A stretch of 64,000 nt of DNA from Aphelocoma coerulescens. Lineage: Eukaryota; Chordata; Aves; Passeriformes; Corvidae. Position numbers and translations under genes: made by a program. The stretch's first letter is position 1, and every line of letters starts with the position of its first letter. Under the pieces are notes generated by a model. The model did not search any database. It was not told the origin of the DNA and saw only the letters and a list, made by a program, of their open reading frames with translations. Location: the NCBI RefSeq assembly GCF_041296385.1, contig NC_091020.1:28081001-28145000 (forward strand), in the 5' to 3' direction. Shown piece by piece: positions 23,300 through 36,479 of this stretch.

Positions 23300-26200
23300 T
23301 CTCATTGACTGAAATATTCTACCATGCTGGGCTCAACTCTCCAGCTTACTGCAAGGTCTGAGGGCAGAAAGGTGCTGTAAAGAGAGACTAGAAACACCAA
23401 AGTAAAAACACATATTAAAAAAATAATATATATATGTAAAAAAAAAGTAAAAAAAATACATCAAATACATATTCAAGTTTCTGAAAGGTTTCAATCACTC
23501 TAAAATTGCACGTGATGGCTTTTAGACTCCCCAAAATGCTTTCATCTAAGAGCAGAAAAAAAGTGTAGTTTTAAAAGCATTGTTGGGGCATGTCTAATAG
23601 ATTTGTCTAACTCTCTCTGTCTTGATACATGCAACACAGTTGATTGTATTCTCCTTAGCACAGATCTTGAAACTGTAAATGCATTTTTGAAGTAAATAGT
23701 CATGATAATTGCTTAATGAAGTATCACACACCAGCAGTTTTGAATACAAAAAAAAAAGTTCAAAACTACTGTGTGGTGTCTCTTTTTACTAGAAATGGGC
23801 TTTTACTTTTAAACTTCTGTTATATTTGGAGACAAGCAATCCCACCGAAAATGATACCACTACTAATAAGGAACATACTATCTTTCATGTGTCTGTTTTT
23901 TTTCATGTTTAAGGTTTCTTTGTTATTATCTCAGTAGCAAGACTCTCCACAGTCTAAGGCAGAAAATCAAAATATGCCTTAAAGCAATAATCTTTTAATA
24001 AGTATCAAATGTCTTTCAATGAGATAAAAGAATTCTCTAGCATGTTTATACACACATATCCCCCCCCCACACACACACTTCACTATTAATCTTATTTTAC
24101 ACCTTTTCAACAATATTTTTGGGAATATTTTTTTAACCAAGACTAAACCCTTCTAACAAATCTTAGATAACTGAATTTTTAAATGCTACTAAATATTTTG
24201 TTAAAATTGTTTTTTCCAGTTTTGGGCCTCCTTGTCCTGAGGGCTTTGGGAGGTGGGACCATCTCCTGTGGTCTCAGGTGTTTCCATTGGCCAAAACAGG
24301 GGTGTTACTCCAAACTTCTTTAAGACACCAACTTGAGGAATTAGGTCTTTTTGCACTGATTTTTCAGGAGTGCAGGATTCACACAGCCAAAATGAGAGGA
24401 GATGCTGGGAGCCTGCATAACTCTGCTAATGGACACAAAGGGACACTGGGCCTCATCACGCAGGCCCAGACTTGTCCCACACAACTTTAGTCCTTATCCC
24501 AGGAAGTGCAGCTGGAAGGTTAGTGAGCTGAGGTGTCTTCTCGAGGCAGCAAGGATACATGGGCAAGATTCCCAAAATTAGACTGGGGAAATGCCCTGAC
24601 AGTCTCCTGCCAAGGAGGACAGGGATGAGTGGCATCAGTGTTAATCTGCAGGGGGAAGCGGAGGAGGTCTGGATGCCACTGATGAGAGGCACAGGTTCCT
24701 TTGCTAATCAGCAGAAAGAATATTGCATGCTCTTACTTCTCATCCAGCCTTAGAGTTTGACTTAATCTGTTGAGAGAATAACAATGTTTATATTTTTATT
24801 TATATCTATCTGTGTCTGAGGTCAAATTGCAATGCAGACTCCTTGGTCCCACCTCTTCCCTGTGGCTGTGGCATGTGGAGGGCAGTGCTCCCTGTGTGCT
24901 GCTGGAGGGCTCATGCTTTGTGCTCAGTCTCTCCTCCTCGAGGTGAGAACCTGAAGTATTTTCACCCCACAGAAAGTAACTGTGAAGGAGAGGAGGTGCT
25001 GCACTGCAGAGTGCAGAGGTTCTGTGTTCTCCAGTAACTTAAACAGGGCCTTGAGTGAACTAGGAAAAAGTTGGGGTTTTTGTAGAATGGTGCCTCTTGC
25101 ACCTCACCTTCAGTGACAGCAAGCTGCAAGTTGCCTACATGCCACAGGTTAAGTTGTCAGAGTTGTTCTCTTCCCTAATGCTTCTTATGACAAATACTCC
25201 TAATTGCTTCTTCCTTTCATACTTTTCCGTGCCTCCTGGCTAAGACATCCGTCTGTAGCCTTTACGGTTTGTCTTTCAAAGCTTGGCCTCAGTTGTGTCT
25301 ATCTGTGTTTTCTGTTTCTTTCTAGCTCGAGCATCCCCTCCCCGTCTCCCCATCCCTCAGTGCCTGCAGAGCAATGCGTGGGCACCTGCCAGCTGCTGCA
25401 GAGACCGAGCTCTTCCCACCTTTCCCGACAGCTGAGCGGAATGTTGTCCTGTGCTGTCTACACCTCGTGCATAAAGATGCACAACTTCCCTCTCTCTGAA
25501 CAACCCAAAGCACGCCTGCCACATTGAATGGGAAAACAGAAATGCCCTCACCAGCTACTGAGGGGAAAATGCAGTGAAAGGGAAAAAGAAAATGAAACCA
25601 AACGTGGTTTGTGTCTTTTACGGAGGTGGGTCCAAATTTTATACCTCCTGAGCCAGACCTTCCTAACGTGTATGGTGGTGCTAATTTGAGTTGCGAACTC
25701 ATGATTACTTATTTAAGAAATCTATGTACCAGTGTTGCAAGAAGGAGACTTTGAAAGCCTTTTAAGTATCTTTCTCATTAATTTACTTAATCCTCTGATC
25801 TTGCCTTCTTTTAAGTTGTTTATTTTTAAAAGAAAGACAAAAATGAGCTGGAAAGCTTTGTTACTAAAAGAGAAGTTTTTAAAACTGTATGGGATACAAA
25901 GTAATTAAGAGAATATAAATATAGGTGCAAACAGTACACAAACACATGGATTTGGTGTGCTGGGAGAGATTCCACCACTGGCTTTAAAGGGAAGCAGTGG
26001 ACAGGGTAGCAGAGTACAGGTAGCAGACCTCTGCCTCAGACAAAGTAAAACTTTGCTTCCAATGTTTACTTTCATTTTTCAGTATTTTTAAATGCTATAA
26101 GACATAAAAATAAAAGTTTTTTTGTAGCATAGAAGGTGGAACCTAATTCCATATCTGATGAGAAGTTCAAAATTTTCACATTATTTTTCATTCTGAGCAG

Positions 26201-27740
26201 TTTTATGGCCATTTTCAAAAGTGCCCTGATATTTCATATTGATGCACTTCAGGGTGCTCTGCTTGGGATGTGTAAGGAGATTTCCTTTTCAGAAAATAAG
26301 TTGCTCAGCCGTCTCTCCAAAGCAGGTCCCTCCACTGTGCTCAACACCCCCAAAAAAAACCACCAGAGGCACCCAAATCCATTCTTTTCTTGTAAAGATT
26401 TTACTCAGCTAACTAGGACAGGGCAGGCCTGAATTTTGGATGAAAGAAAACTTACAGAGCAGGGAAGTTGTTCCCCAAGGACTATATCCTCAGTGATACT
26501 ATGAGCCAGCAACCCCCGTAGCTTTCAGCATCTCTCATGATCAGACTGGATGTCTTTTGCCCGAGGCTGAAAATCTCTTCCTCTCTAAAACCAAAGAGAT
26601 GTTGGCTGTGAGTTATGATTAGTAATAGAGTCCATTTGTGGTGAGGTGGGGGGAAGGGGAGATGATGGACCCAGAATCATAAGACTTTATATGCTCGGCT
26701 TATTTCCAAACAACCACAGATGACTGCCCTGGTCTGGGTAGTTCATTGATTAAGGATAAAAACAAGGAGAGAGCACAGGCAGAACAAACAAACAAATTAT
26801 ATGTAAGTAGTTTGCACTCTTTATAAATGGCATAATTGAAATACAGCATGTTGAAGGATAAACTCAGGGAGTTACACTGACTGAAAGGCCTCCTGGAAGA
26901 AAGATCAAAATTGCTGGGTCAGGAAAACAACCCCGAGCAAGAACATTGGCAAAACAAAGTGGGAAGATATCCAAGTGCCTGCCCAGAGCATCAGCACCCA
27001 ACTCCACTCACCCACTGAGGAAGAGGATGACAGCAGGGTGGTGCTGACAAGGGTGTCAGATACTCCTCTGAGATCAACACTCACCAGCATGTCCGGGTGA
27101 GCTGCTGAATGAAAATGTTCCAAATTTGGAGGCCCCGAGAGGGGGTAAGTTGTGTTTGGCCATGCTCTAATTGCATCCTTGCATTACTATGCAATTAATT
27201 GCTGCCGTGGTCTGCTTGAGAGGAGGGAGTGTGCCAGCTCCATTCCTGGGCAGCCCCAGAGGCTGGAGGAGCTCATGGCTCTCGCTCCAGGGGGTGACCT
27301 ACTCGAATGGCTCTGCAGCTCTCCTGCCAGCCCTGCTGGCAATGCTGGTCTTCCCAGGATGATGTGCTTTCCTCCTGCAGTGTAGTTCTCTTAGCAGGCA
27401 TTAGAAGTTTCAGAAATTGCATAGAAAATGTAGGGCAGGGAGAATACATAGATTTTTACTGATTTCATGTATCTTAGGAAAGAGATGACTGCAGAAAAAA
27501 TGCGAGTGCAGTTTTCCACAGCATTTTGTATTGCTGTTTTCAGTGCATACCTCAAAAGGAGGCAGTGTCTTGCAGAAAATAAAAATCATTCCCCTACAGA
27601 GGGGAAAAGAAGAATAATTTTGCTTTTGCTTAACAGATCACTGTAGTTCTGATGTCAAGGATAGCATAGAAAAAGCACAAATTCCTGAATGCAAGGAAAA
27701 GAAGTGTTTAACCCCCAAATTGGGATGTGCTCCTCATTTG
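23300..27740. other. Intergenic sequence without recognisable gene
   Basis: Contains a C9 run followed by an (AC)n stretch at about 24060-24078, and AT-rich runs near 23415-23460. I find no exon pair, domain or nameable transposon. ORFs of up to 126 codons overlap on both strands and look like chance. Confidence 0.55.
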
Positions 27741-27743
27741 TAA

Positions 27744-28222
27744 CCTTGGTGGGGTTTCCAGATGAAGAACAGACATACAAACCAGGCTTACCCTCTTAGT
27801 TTTTACCCAGATGTGCTCTGGCAGAGGCTGCTTGCTCCTCTGGGCTGGCCAAAGGCTGTCTACCACTCACAGGCTTTGGAAAAACTGTCGTGTGCTGCAG
27901 CTGCTCCCCAGGAGACTGGGAGGATGGCCAGGAATAAAAGGAATCTCCTGCAAGAATCCAGGAGCCAGCCTACACCTGAAACCTCAGGAAAACTCAGGGA
28001 AAAATCCCTGGTACTGCTGCCAGAGTTAAACCAGGCAAGCAAAGGACTGACTATTTAATATAGGGGCTCATGGGGAGCTTCTCTTCTGCCTCCATCTTCT
28101 GCTCCCACCCTTTGTGCCCCAACCTCCATGATACCATTTGATCACTGAGGCCAACACTGGCAAAAACTAGGAGGGTAAGCCTGGTTTGTATGTCTGTTCT
28201 TCATCTGGAAACCCCACCAAGG
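27744..28222. mobile_element. Unclassified element bounded by 62-bp inverted arms
   Basis: The left arm (27744-27805, beginning CCTTGGTGGGG) and the right arm (28161-28222) are inverted copies matching at about 60 of 62 positions, enclosing about 355 bp of non-repetitive sequence. The match stops sharply at both outer ends. Terminal inverted repeats suggest a small non-autonomous DNA transposon, but I see no clear target-site duplication or transposase remnant. A foldback or inverted-duplication event is the alternative. The near identity implies a recent origin or gene conversion between arms, unlike the decayed repeats elsewhere. A 98-codon ORF starting in the left arm has no recognisable domain. 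Confidence 0.6.
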
Positions 28223-28317
28223 GCAAAAGGAGCTCAAGGTTCCTGTACCTTGGAGCTCCTCTGTCCTGGGCACCTGGCAGCTGGTGCCAATTCATGCTGC
28301 AGGCAAATGGTCTATGA

Positions 28318-28378
28318 ATCACAGAATCATGGAATCATTTAGGTTGGAAAAGACCTTTAAGATCATTGAGTCCAACCA
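28318..28378 (-). mobile_element. CR1 LINE 3'-terminal fragment, antisense
   Basis: Reads as the reverse complement of the avian CR1 end: CACAGAATCATGGAATCAT followed by TTTAGGTTGGAAAAGACC, then TTTAAGATCATTGAGTCCAACC. Only the last 60 or so bases are present, the usual severe 5' truncation. Confidence 0.92.
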
Positions 28379-28399
28379 TGAAGAACATGTATGGCGTGA

Positions 28400-30800
28400 T
28401 TCCACTTGTTCATTTCTTCCTCTCTTTAGCAGAACCTGCTTTGGGTTTACGAGCAGTAAGGAGGTGCAGGAGGAAGACAAGCAGATGGGTGGGGGACATG
28501 TCAGGTCTGCCTTTGTGGGTTTCAATATTTGTTTTATTTTAAATATAGACATTTGCATAAACATAATGCTATGCTCAAAAAACCAACTGTGTAGTGTCAC
28601 CTCGGTGTATATGACTAGACACAAAAAAACCCAAGGTTCCCTGGTTACACTGGGTGGGACCAGCTGGCACTCAATCCCCTCATGTGAACCTAAAAATACT
28701 CATAGGTCAGGGCCATGAAAGAAAAGAACCTTTTTCCCAGTCAAGCTTTTTGTCAAGAAGTAGAGGAAAAAAGGTTTTTTTATTCTAGTGGTTGAATTAC
28801 TGCACAGAGAAAGTCCCCACAGTGAAGAATTTTCATGATTGTTCCAGGCTGAGGCACCAGTTCAGTCCTCTGGGAAGATGCTGGCCTCAGTGGGATTTTA
28901 GTAGGGATTTCTGTCACCTGCAACAAGTAAACTAAGTCCTGCAAGTTGAACATCTTAGACAGTTATCACCCACAACCTACCTGAGAACTGAAGGTCTTGC
29001 TACAGCTTGGCAAAGTTATCTCAAGTGTGAAATGATGAGGAAAAGTGTGTCTGATCTATTTTAACCATTTTCTTTGGGGACCCTTTGGTTAGCTATTTTT
29101 CCTGCTGCATTTTCACCCAGTTGCATAAATGAGCCAGGCACATGTTTAAGTTTGATCCATTTATCCATTTTATAATATCTAAGTCCCCCATGCAGATGAT
29201 GAACAGCCTGGGCTGGCCTGCTGTTCTGCCTCATCAACCCTTTTGGAGCACAACCTGTGCAAGGGATATGAGGTGGGGTGGAGTCCGTTTTGCCAGGGGA
29301 ATTATTATCTTAGGGTTTGCTTTATGGAAAAGAAAGGAGGAGAATGAGAAGGGACTGGATGTTCTCTTCACCCTTCCCCACCCCACCCACTGCTGGTGGG
29401 CTTTGTGCCTCCTTCTACACCACATGTGACTCAGCCCCAGCAAACTCCAGAAGCTGGAGTCCTTTGACCAACGTGATCCTTTCTCTTTTGTACCTTCTCC
29501 AGAAGACACACACACATCCCAGCCAGTGACTGTGTCTCCAGAAGGGCTGAGCTGGGCACGTCTCCAGAGGCAAGGCCAAGTTACTCTTGGGACGGAAGGC
29601 AATAAAGGCTAAATAGTGTTTACCTTATGTTTCTCATTCACAGCCTGCTTTAAATCATTTGTAACAGGGCCGGGGGGGGGGGGGGGGGGGAAGGGGGACG
29701 ATATTGGGATTGTGTGCAGTCCGAATGCCAAGAAGTGCTTTCCCCTTCCCTGGAGATGAGCTCTGCAGAGCCTTGCAGGGTGTGATCTCTTATTTGGTAA
29801 TGTGAACACAAGGAGCAGAAGCACAAGCAACCAGCACAGCAATAGCATTAGATCAGAGGATTTGGACTTTGCTGTGCTCCCACACCCAAGTCACACACAA
29901 AAATACGCGAGCATACATTTGCAGATGTGCATGTGCATGTGCTCACAAAGGCTGTTTTGGTTGGAAAAAAAGGGGGGAAATTACTGTTTCTATCAAATAA
30001 TACACTTTTCAGGAAAGCTGCAGTTTGCTGTGAGCACCAGGGCCACTAGATCAAACTTACTGTGGGAGCCTGTGTGAGGTCTCTGCTTTGGACTCTCTTT
30101 TTTTGCAGTAGTGAAAAGAAAGTAGGCACCCCACTCACAAGGAGGGCATCAAAGTACACCACTTGCATAAGGACTTGTTCAAAAATAACCCACAGGCTAA
30201 GATCCAAACTATTACTTTGCACAACTAGATTTGCCCACTTGACTTTCTTTTGTACATGTGTCCATGACAGTATCCTACAGAATAAATAGGTGGCACCTTC
30301 TCTGCCACACTTTGGAACCCATTTGTTTAAAGGTTAATGCATAAACCCCCAAAAAAGATGGCAAATTCAGCATAAAAACCAAAATTAAATCACCTTCAGG
30401 AACTTGCCAGTTTGACCATTTAGGAGTCTGCATAGGTATTGATTTGAGGCAAATATTCTAAAGTTTGCATTACCCTTTGAAAAGTGCTAATGTAGTTCTT
30501 GTCACTTTAAATTAACTTTAGATGAGAGGGACTGACAGAAACATGAAGATGTGTGAACTATATTTGACTGATATTCTGTCAAATATTGCATGGGGTTATG
30601 ATCCACAACTTTTCCCATCTGCTGCTCAAACCTGAATCCTTGAATGCACAATGGATTAATTACCATATTTTGTTCTGATTTCACTTAGTAATATAAAAGA
30701 CTGTGAATGTTAAATGTACCCTTACCTGCCTTCTTTTTCTAAGGGTAAGGTATAGAGGAAGGGAGGCAGGGTGTTCTTTAGCAATTTTTTACACCCACAT
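28400..30800. other. Intergenic sequence without recognisable gene
   Basis: No gene signature was found. The notable item is the poly-G tract listed separately at 29672. Confidence 0.55.
29672..29690. repeat. Poly-G tract (G19)
   Basis: Nineteen G in a row, followed by AA and a further G5. It can form G-quadruplexes and is prone to length error in sequencing. Confidence 0.9.
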
Positions 30801-30934
30801 AGAATGATTCCTAAGCACACCTCTTCTCAAATAATTAGATTCCCAGAAGTTAACCGGAGTAACACAGCACTCAGAATTTCATTCACTCCTTTCCTTGGGA
30901 GACTTTCTTCCCCCTCAGTAATAAAAGCAGCGAG

Positions 30935-30995
30935 TGCTGATGTAGCACATTCCATCCGCTGCGCTTTACAAGCAGCAGTATAATTACACCCGGCT
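30935..30995 (-). mobile_element. MIR-like SINE 3' remnant, antisense
   Basis: TGTAGCACATTCCATCCG followed by GCGCTTTACAAGCAGC resembles the GTAGCACCTTCCATC...AGCGCTTTACAA segment of ancient amniote MIR-type SINEs. The fragment is short and diverged, and lies within a repeat-poor, conserved-looking stretch (30820-31130), so partial exaptation is possible. Confidence 0.45.
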
Positions 30996-31129
30996 CTGCC
31001 ATTTGGTATCTCGCAGAAGGATACGGCCTGGAGCACCAGAGGTCAGCGCTTTCCACTGATGTTGTGTTTCCTAGAAGGCCTGACATTGATTCCCCAGTAC
31101 CACCTGCGCATCCCAACAACTCAGACTGA

Positions 31130-34100
31130 CGCTCGGTAGCCAGCCTGCCCCTTTCTGCAGCTGGACACCCAGAAAGCAGGATGTCTTAAATTAAAGGCTG
31201 CTTTGAAAATAGGGGCTGTAGTAACTTGCCAAAACCCCCCAGTGTTTCAGCAAAAAAACTCAGAAGGCTTTAGTAAAAACTCTTTTTTCTCCTAACCTCC
31301 TCCTTTCCTACCAGTACTATTTGGATGAGATATCTTGACTTTCAGCTGAAGGAATTAATGTCCACTTTTGTTGATGTACCAAATAAGTAAACTCCGGTAA
31401 TAGCTAGTTCCCTCATTTCACAGAGTCCTTAACATAGGTATCTCTTGAGTATTTTTTCTTTAAGAGGACACTGTGCATTGCAGTGACATCCTGGGTTATA
31501 TTCTGACACTGCACTGCTTAACAGATAGGAAACATTTCTATGTGTGTCAGGTTGACTCTAACATTCCTGTGTCAGTGAGAGAGTGTGGTTATCCAGAAAT
31601 AAGCAAACTCAACGATGGTGTGAAAGGCAGATTGAACATATGAGGTCAGAGAGACTTGTAAAATGGAGAATCAAACCTGTTTTTTATTACAGTGAAGTCC
31701 CTTCTGGAAGAACTTAATAATATTACACTTGGGAGTAATTGTGAACCCAGTCCTGTCTTTTATATGTTTTGTCAGGTTTTGGAGATTTAAGAATAACATT
31801 GCCCGTCTCCAATACTAGAATATTACATATATTCTTCAGACATATCCATAGCCAATCCTCTGTACCTTTTTATTTTCCAGTACTTTTAAAATGTCATTAT
31901 TCTTTCTTCATTCCTTTTCTTGTGAAATCTCCAAGCCTTGATTTGGGTACTCTTTGGTAATCAAAGAGTGGAATGGTAATGGAAAGAAACTTGGAGCAAA
32001 GGTGGAGCTCAGAAAGGGAAGGTTCTACATAGGAAATATTTCTGTTTTGTTTGGGAGGAGTTCTGCTATGAAGGTGCATGCTTGTCCTTCACATCCACTT
32101 AGCTTTAATCCTGAAGGGTGAAGAGGATGATATTATGTGAACCCAAGGAGGGGGAAAAAAGGGCTCTTGAGATACTCTTGGACTATATTAACAAGTTCTC
32201 ACTCTTTGGGTGGAAGTTAATCCTCAGACTGAGTGCATTCCCATCCTCTTGCAATAGCAAGTAGGTAAATGCCTACCAATATTGTCAAGCCCGGGGCTTG
32301 TATCTACAGGACAGTTAAAGGACTCAATAACCTTTCAAACTGTGCTAGGAAGCACTTGGCTGATGGTTCCACCCAACACCAACAAATGCCCAGGTGGCAT
32401 TTTTGGAAAATACTCATCATTAAACTCACCCTGCTTCTGTTAAGTCAATCCCACTGCAAGCTGCTGCCTTAAACTCTACTGGAGGGTCAAAGGAGAAACC
32501 TTCTGTTTTAGTGCCACTTTTCAACTCCTCTTCATCTAGCAAGCATCTGGCCCAGTTTAATAATCTTTGTTCTGAGTGGTGTAAGGTCATTAGCAAAACC
32601 TTTATAGGGACAATGGTTGCAGCACTGGACCTCAATTTAGGGAACCTATTCCAAAAGGAAAAGGTATGATGTTTCTTGCAAGTGACATAAAGATTAATGA
32701 GGGATAGACAAATGCCCTTGCTCCAAAGTCAGCAAAAAATAGAAGGTTCTGTTTAAACTTTTCAAAATGAATTACAGTCAGGTGCTGACTATCAAGAAAC
32801 AAAATGAAATCTGAGTTGAAGAGTCTGGAATAATTCTCTGGGTCTTTCCCCAAGCCTGTCACTCTTTTCTATGGATTTGAATATTAAGGGATAACGGAGT
32901 CTGCAAATTTACACATCCTGAGCTTGTGACTCAAAAAAACCATTTGGGAACTGCAAAGGTTGTCGGATATTTAGAAAATACTGGCATTTCAAACTGATTT
33001 TTGGATTAAAAGAGGAAAACTTTTTGGATTTTTACACCTTTTTTCAGAGAGTCCAGATTTAACTCTAGGAGCTGGTAGAAGAAAGGATGAAAGCATCTTT
33101 ATGCATATGATGATGGCTAATTATTGGAAGTTACAAAGATTTTTATTTTAGCAAGGCAGTTAAAGTTCCATTTGAATTGCTTAGGCAAGATAATTTAATA
33201 TTCACGTTTGTCTTGCAAAACTACAGATTGTGTCTGTGTGAGTGCTAGAAATGTGTTGTGGAAAGGGGTCAGAACAATTTCAGAAATGTATAGTGGGACA
33301 AGTCAGAGGCAGGTGAGAATGAAAACCAAGTAATGATCCATTACCGCTTCCTATTTTTGAAGCAAACCACCAGAGCACTGTATACCAGCTCTTTGATATG
33401 TTCCAGAATATGTTCTACTGGCCTTTTTTATTTAATTTCATTTTAAACTAATTTTATAGTGTTTATAAAGGTACAAAGCCCTGGTGTTATTCACAATGTA
33501 CACTGCTAGCAAGTTTCAAGTGATTAGATCTCTTCTTTGAGGTGGAGTTAACATGTATCTGCCAAGAGATATGGTCAAGTGCTGTACTGTTTGCAAAATG
33601 CATTTTTAGCTGTTCTTACTTTGCAAAATATTTTGTTAGTGTCATATTTTCAAATGAACAATTGCTTTCCTTAAAAAAAGGCAAAAAGCCAACGTTGTTG
33701 AATGCCACTTTCAAAATACAAGTTATCATGGGAAACAAAAATTACTATCACTTTAGTAAGCTCTTAGGCAGAAACCAGTGACCCAGACAGCTCAAGACCA
33801 CACAGGCAAGTTTATGCACAGAGAGCAAAACCAATAAATGCTCCCACAAATGACTTTGGAGAGAATTCTGGACATTTCTTTCCTTCCCTTCCCCTCTTTC
33901 CTCACCAAAGCAGTGTGCATCCTGACAAAAGAGAAACCACAGAATGTGCAGAATGTCAACAAGATCCTGGAATCTGACTTCCACTAGTTTTACTGGGCTT
34001 GGAGTCGGGTACTTGCTGCCCAGAACACCAGACAATAGGTTCATTCCTTCTCCTGAAGAAGTACAAAATGAGGCATTTCCTCCACATGTTCCCCTGGCCC

Positions 34101-34950
34101 ATGGCAGGATATGCAGAGCATGTGGCAATCACAACTCACTGCTGCTCACCCACAGCAGTGCTCATACTGACCCACTGTGTACTGGCTACACTCACTGCAT
34201 GCTCATTTAAACTTCACAGTCATGTGAACATTCATTAAACCAATTGGGGACAGGTGGTTTTTGCATTGGAAACATGTGAAAACATGTGTTTTCTATGTTG
34301 TTTTTTTATATGAAGGCTTGCGTCCAAAAACCTAATTATTTTTATTTAAGTATTACATCACTCTCGCTAGCACGAGCAGAGTGCCAGCACCTGCTCTTTG
34401 CTGTACTCTCTAATGTTTTCTGTGTCCTCACCTATCTTCCAAAATGAAGGGGGATCATTCTCACCCTGAAGGAATTTACTGAATCGTCTCCATCTGTGCT
34501 GCAGCAGAGACAAAAACCAGTGCAATCAGTTCTTTGGCTACTGATGTTGACTGAAGTAACTCATGCTCCTGTACTCAAAGTATTCATCTTAATCCCCTAA
34601 AGACATCCAAGAAGGAGCTGCTACACATGAACAGTCACAGACATTTTGGTACCTTTCAACAGGGCTTTCTCCAGATGACCTAATGGTCCCTCTTCTTTTA
34701 AAAAATCTGATACTAGAAATGCTGATTTTTGTCAATATCTTGTGGAATGAAAAATCTTAGAGGTAAAAAAAGATACATTAAGTATTCTCCTGGTTTTCTG
34801 CAGCCACATTATTATTTGGAAAATCTCTCATATGAGGTCAGAAGACAAGGAGGAATTTCTGATCTTATTCCTGCAATACCTGCCAGAAAGCCCCAGAATC
34901 GATGAAAAAGGAAGGGCAGTACTACATGAAGGACTACTCATGCAAACTGA
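31130..34950. other. Intergenic sequence without recognisable gene
   Basis: AT-rich sequence with scattered short ORFs, none with recognisable content. No splice pair or named repeat was identified. Confidence 0.55.
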
Positions 34951-34979
34951 TTTATAACTTGTAGAAAGACCCACCCAAC

Positions 34980-36030
34980 CCCCCAGTTTCCATTCTTCCT
35001 TCTCTGAACATCATCACCTCTACCATCATTCTGCTCTTCTACCTGCAGCTGCTCTTCAGTGTGCACCAGGCTTCCCTCCTGTACCAGCCCTCATTGCCAT
35101 GTCCCATGCTCTGCCTTGTTCCAGCAGCTCTTGCACTCATGCTGGCAGCTGCTCTGCCCCTGAGCTCCCTTGCACTCATGTCTTCAGTTTTTCTGTCCTC
35201 CTTCTGTGTCTTGTTCTTGAGGGATTTCATCTGTGTTTGATTTCAGCTACCGTCTTAGATTTCCTGATTCCTCTTTCCGGCATGATTTGTTTCCTTCTAC
35301 CCCAGTTAAAATCTCATCATTTCTTTGGGATATTTCTTTATGGTGTCAAATAAATAAGTTGGATTTGATCTGGACTGCTCTCTCTTAATACCCTACATCC
35401 AAGTTATCTTTGTTGGCACTTTCTGCAGAACTTCTTTGAGATACTCTTCTCCCAACCAATTTGTTTGTTGAAGCTCTTCTCATCTGATTACAAGACCCCT
35501 TTCTCTGGTCTAACTCTGTATCTCCTCTCATACTTATTCTGAATGGTGCCCATTTTTCATCACAGGGATCCCATTAATTTTCTTTTTGCCTTCCTCCATC
35601 ACCTTATCTATTGTAGCAAGAAGCAGCAGTTTGTTTCTGCCTTCAGTGCCCTTCAAGGTTTCTTCCCTCTCCATCCATTCCGTGTTGTTCATTTCCTCAA
35701 CAGTTGCTCTTGTTCCAACTGGTCTGAGATGTCCATGTCCATAGCTGTCCTTTCATGCCAGCTGTCTTTTCACCCACATTTCTTGAGAAGCTCTCTGCAC
35801 ACATTTGCAATGCTGCTGACTTTTCAAAATCCCCCTCAGTTCTCCTTTGACTGGATGACCACTGAAAACTCAACTGCACTTTGACTGTCCTGTTGGCAGT
35901 CTCTTTCCCTGCACTTCCACATTTCTCTGTATCTATCTCTTGACCCTGAATGTTGAACTTTTTCCTTTATTTTTATTCTGTTTGTGCAGAGCCTTTTGCT
36001 GTGGGCTCCTAGTCCATGACTCCTAGAGGA
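34980..36030. repeat. Pyrimidine-rich tract ending in an ancient CR1/L3-like tail
   Basis: About 1 kb of the plus strand is strongly C/T-biased but not simple-repetitive. Its end (35972-36030: CTGTTTGTGCAGAGCC, GGGCTCCTAGTCCATGACTC) resembles a widespread amniote non-LTR element tail that runs GTTTGTACAGCGCCTAGCAC...GGTCCTGGTCCATGACTGGGGCTCC. The preceding body may be the same decayed element. Family assignment is from memory and tentative. Confidence 0.4.
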
Positions 36031-36479
36031 TATGTCAGTGCTCTCAAGTAAGAGGGAACATGAATACTGCAACGAAGCCAAAACTCTTGGAAATCTTTGT
36101 GATTCAGGGTGTTCAGAATCTGAACCTAGCTCCAGCCACAAATTTTGCACTTGGCCTGCGACTCTGTGTAAAACTCATATTGGAACATCCTTGAAATTAA
36201 GGGGTGGTGTTGGAATCTGCATCCAAATTTCACAGCTGTAGGTCACCTCTCAAACACGGGTATTTGGAAGGCAGTGAGGATTGTGCTGTAAGCAGCTACA
36301 TCGGCGATGAGATATTGTTGCTGCTTTTTGCCGTCTGTGTTTTTGAAATGCTCGCTACAAGGACAGCTGTGAGGCAGATGCCGTTCTGAGTTCAGATGTG
36401 GAATGTTACAGGGTCACTCTGCTTACCTTATCATAAAAGAGCACGCGTTTTTGTGCTCTTCATGTACTGGAAAACAAGT

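Noticed and set aside
25204..25702. Overlapping sense and antisense ORFs of 107 and 126 codons
   Set aside because: Mutually overlapping, low-complexity Ser/Leu/Pro-rich peptides with no splice or domain support.
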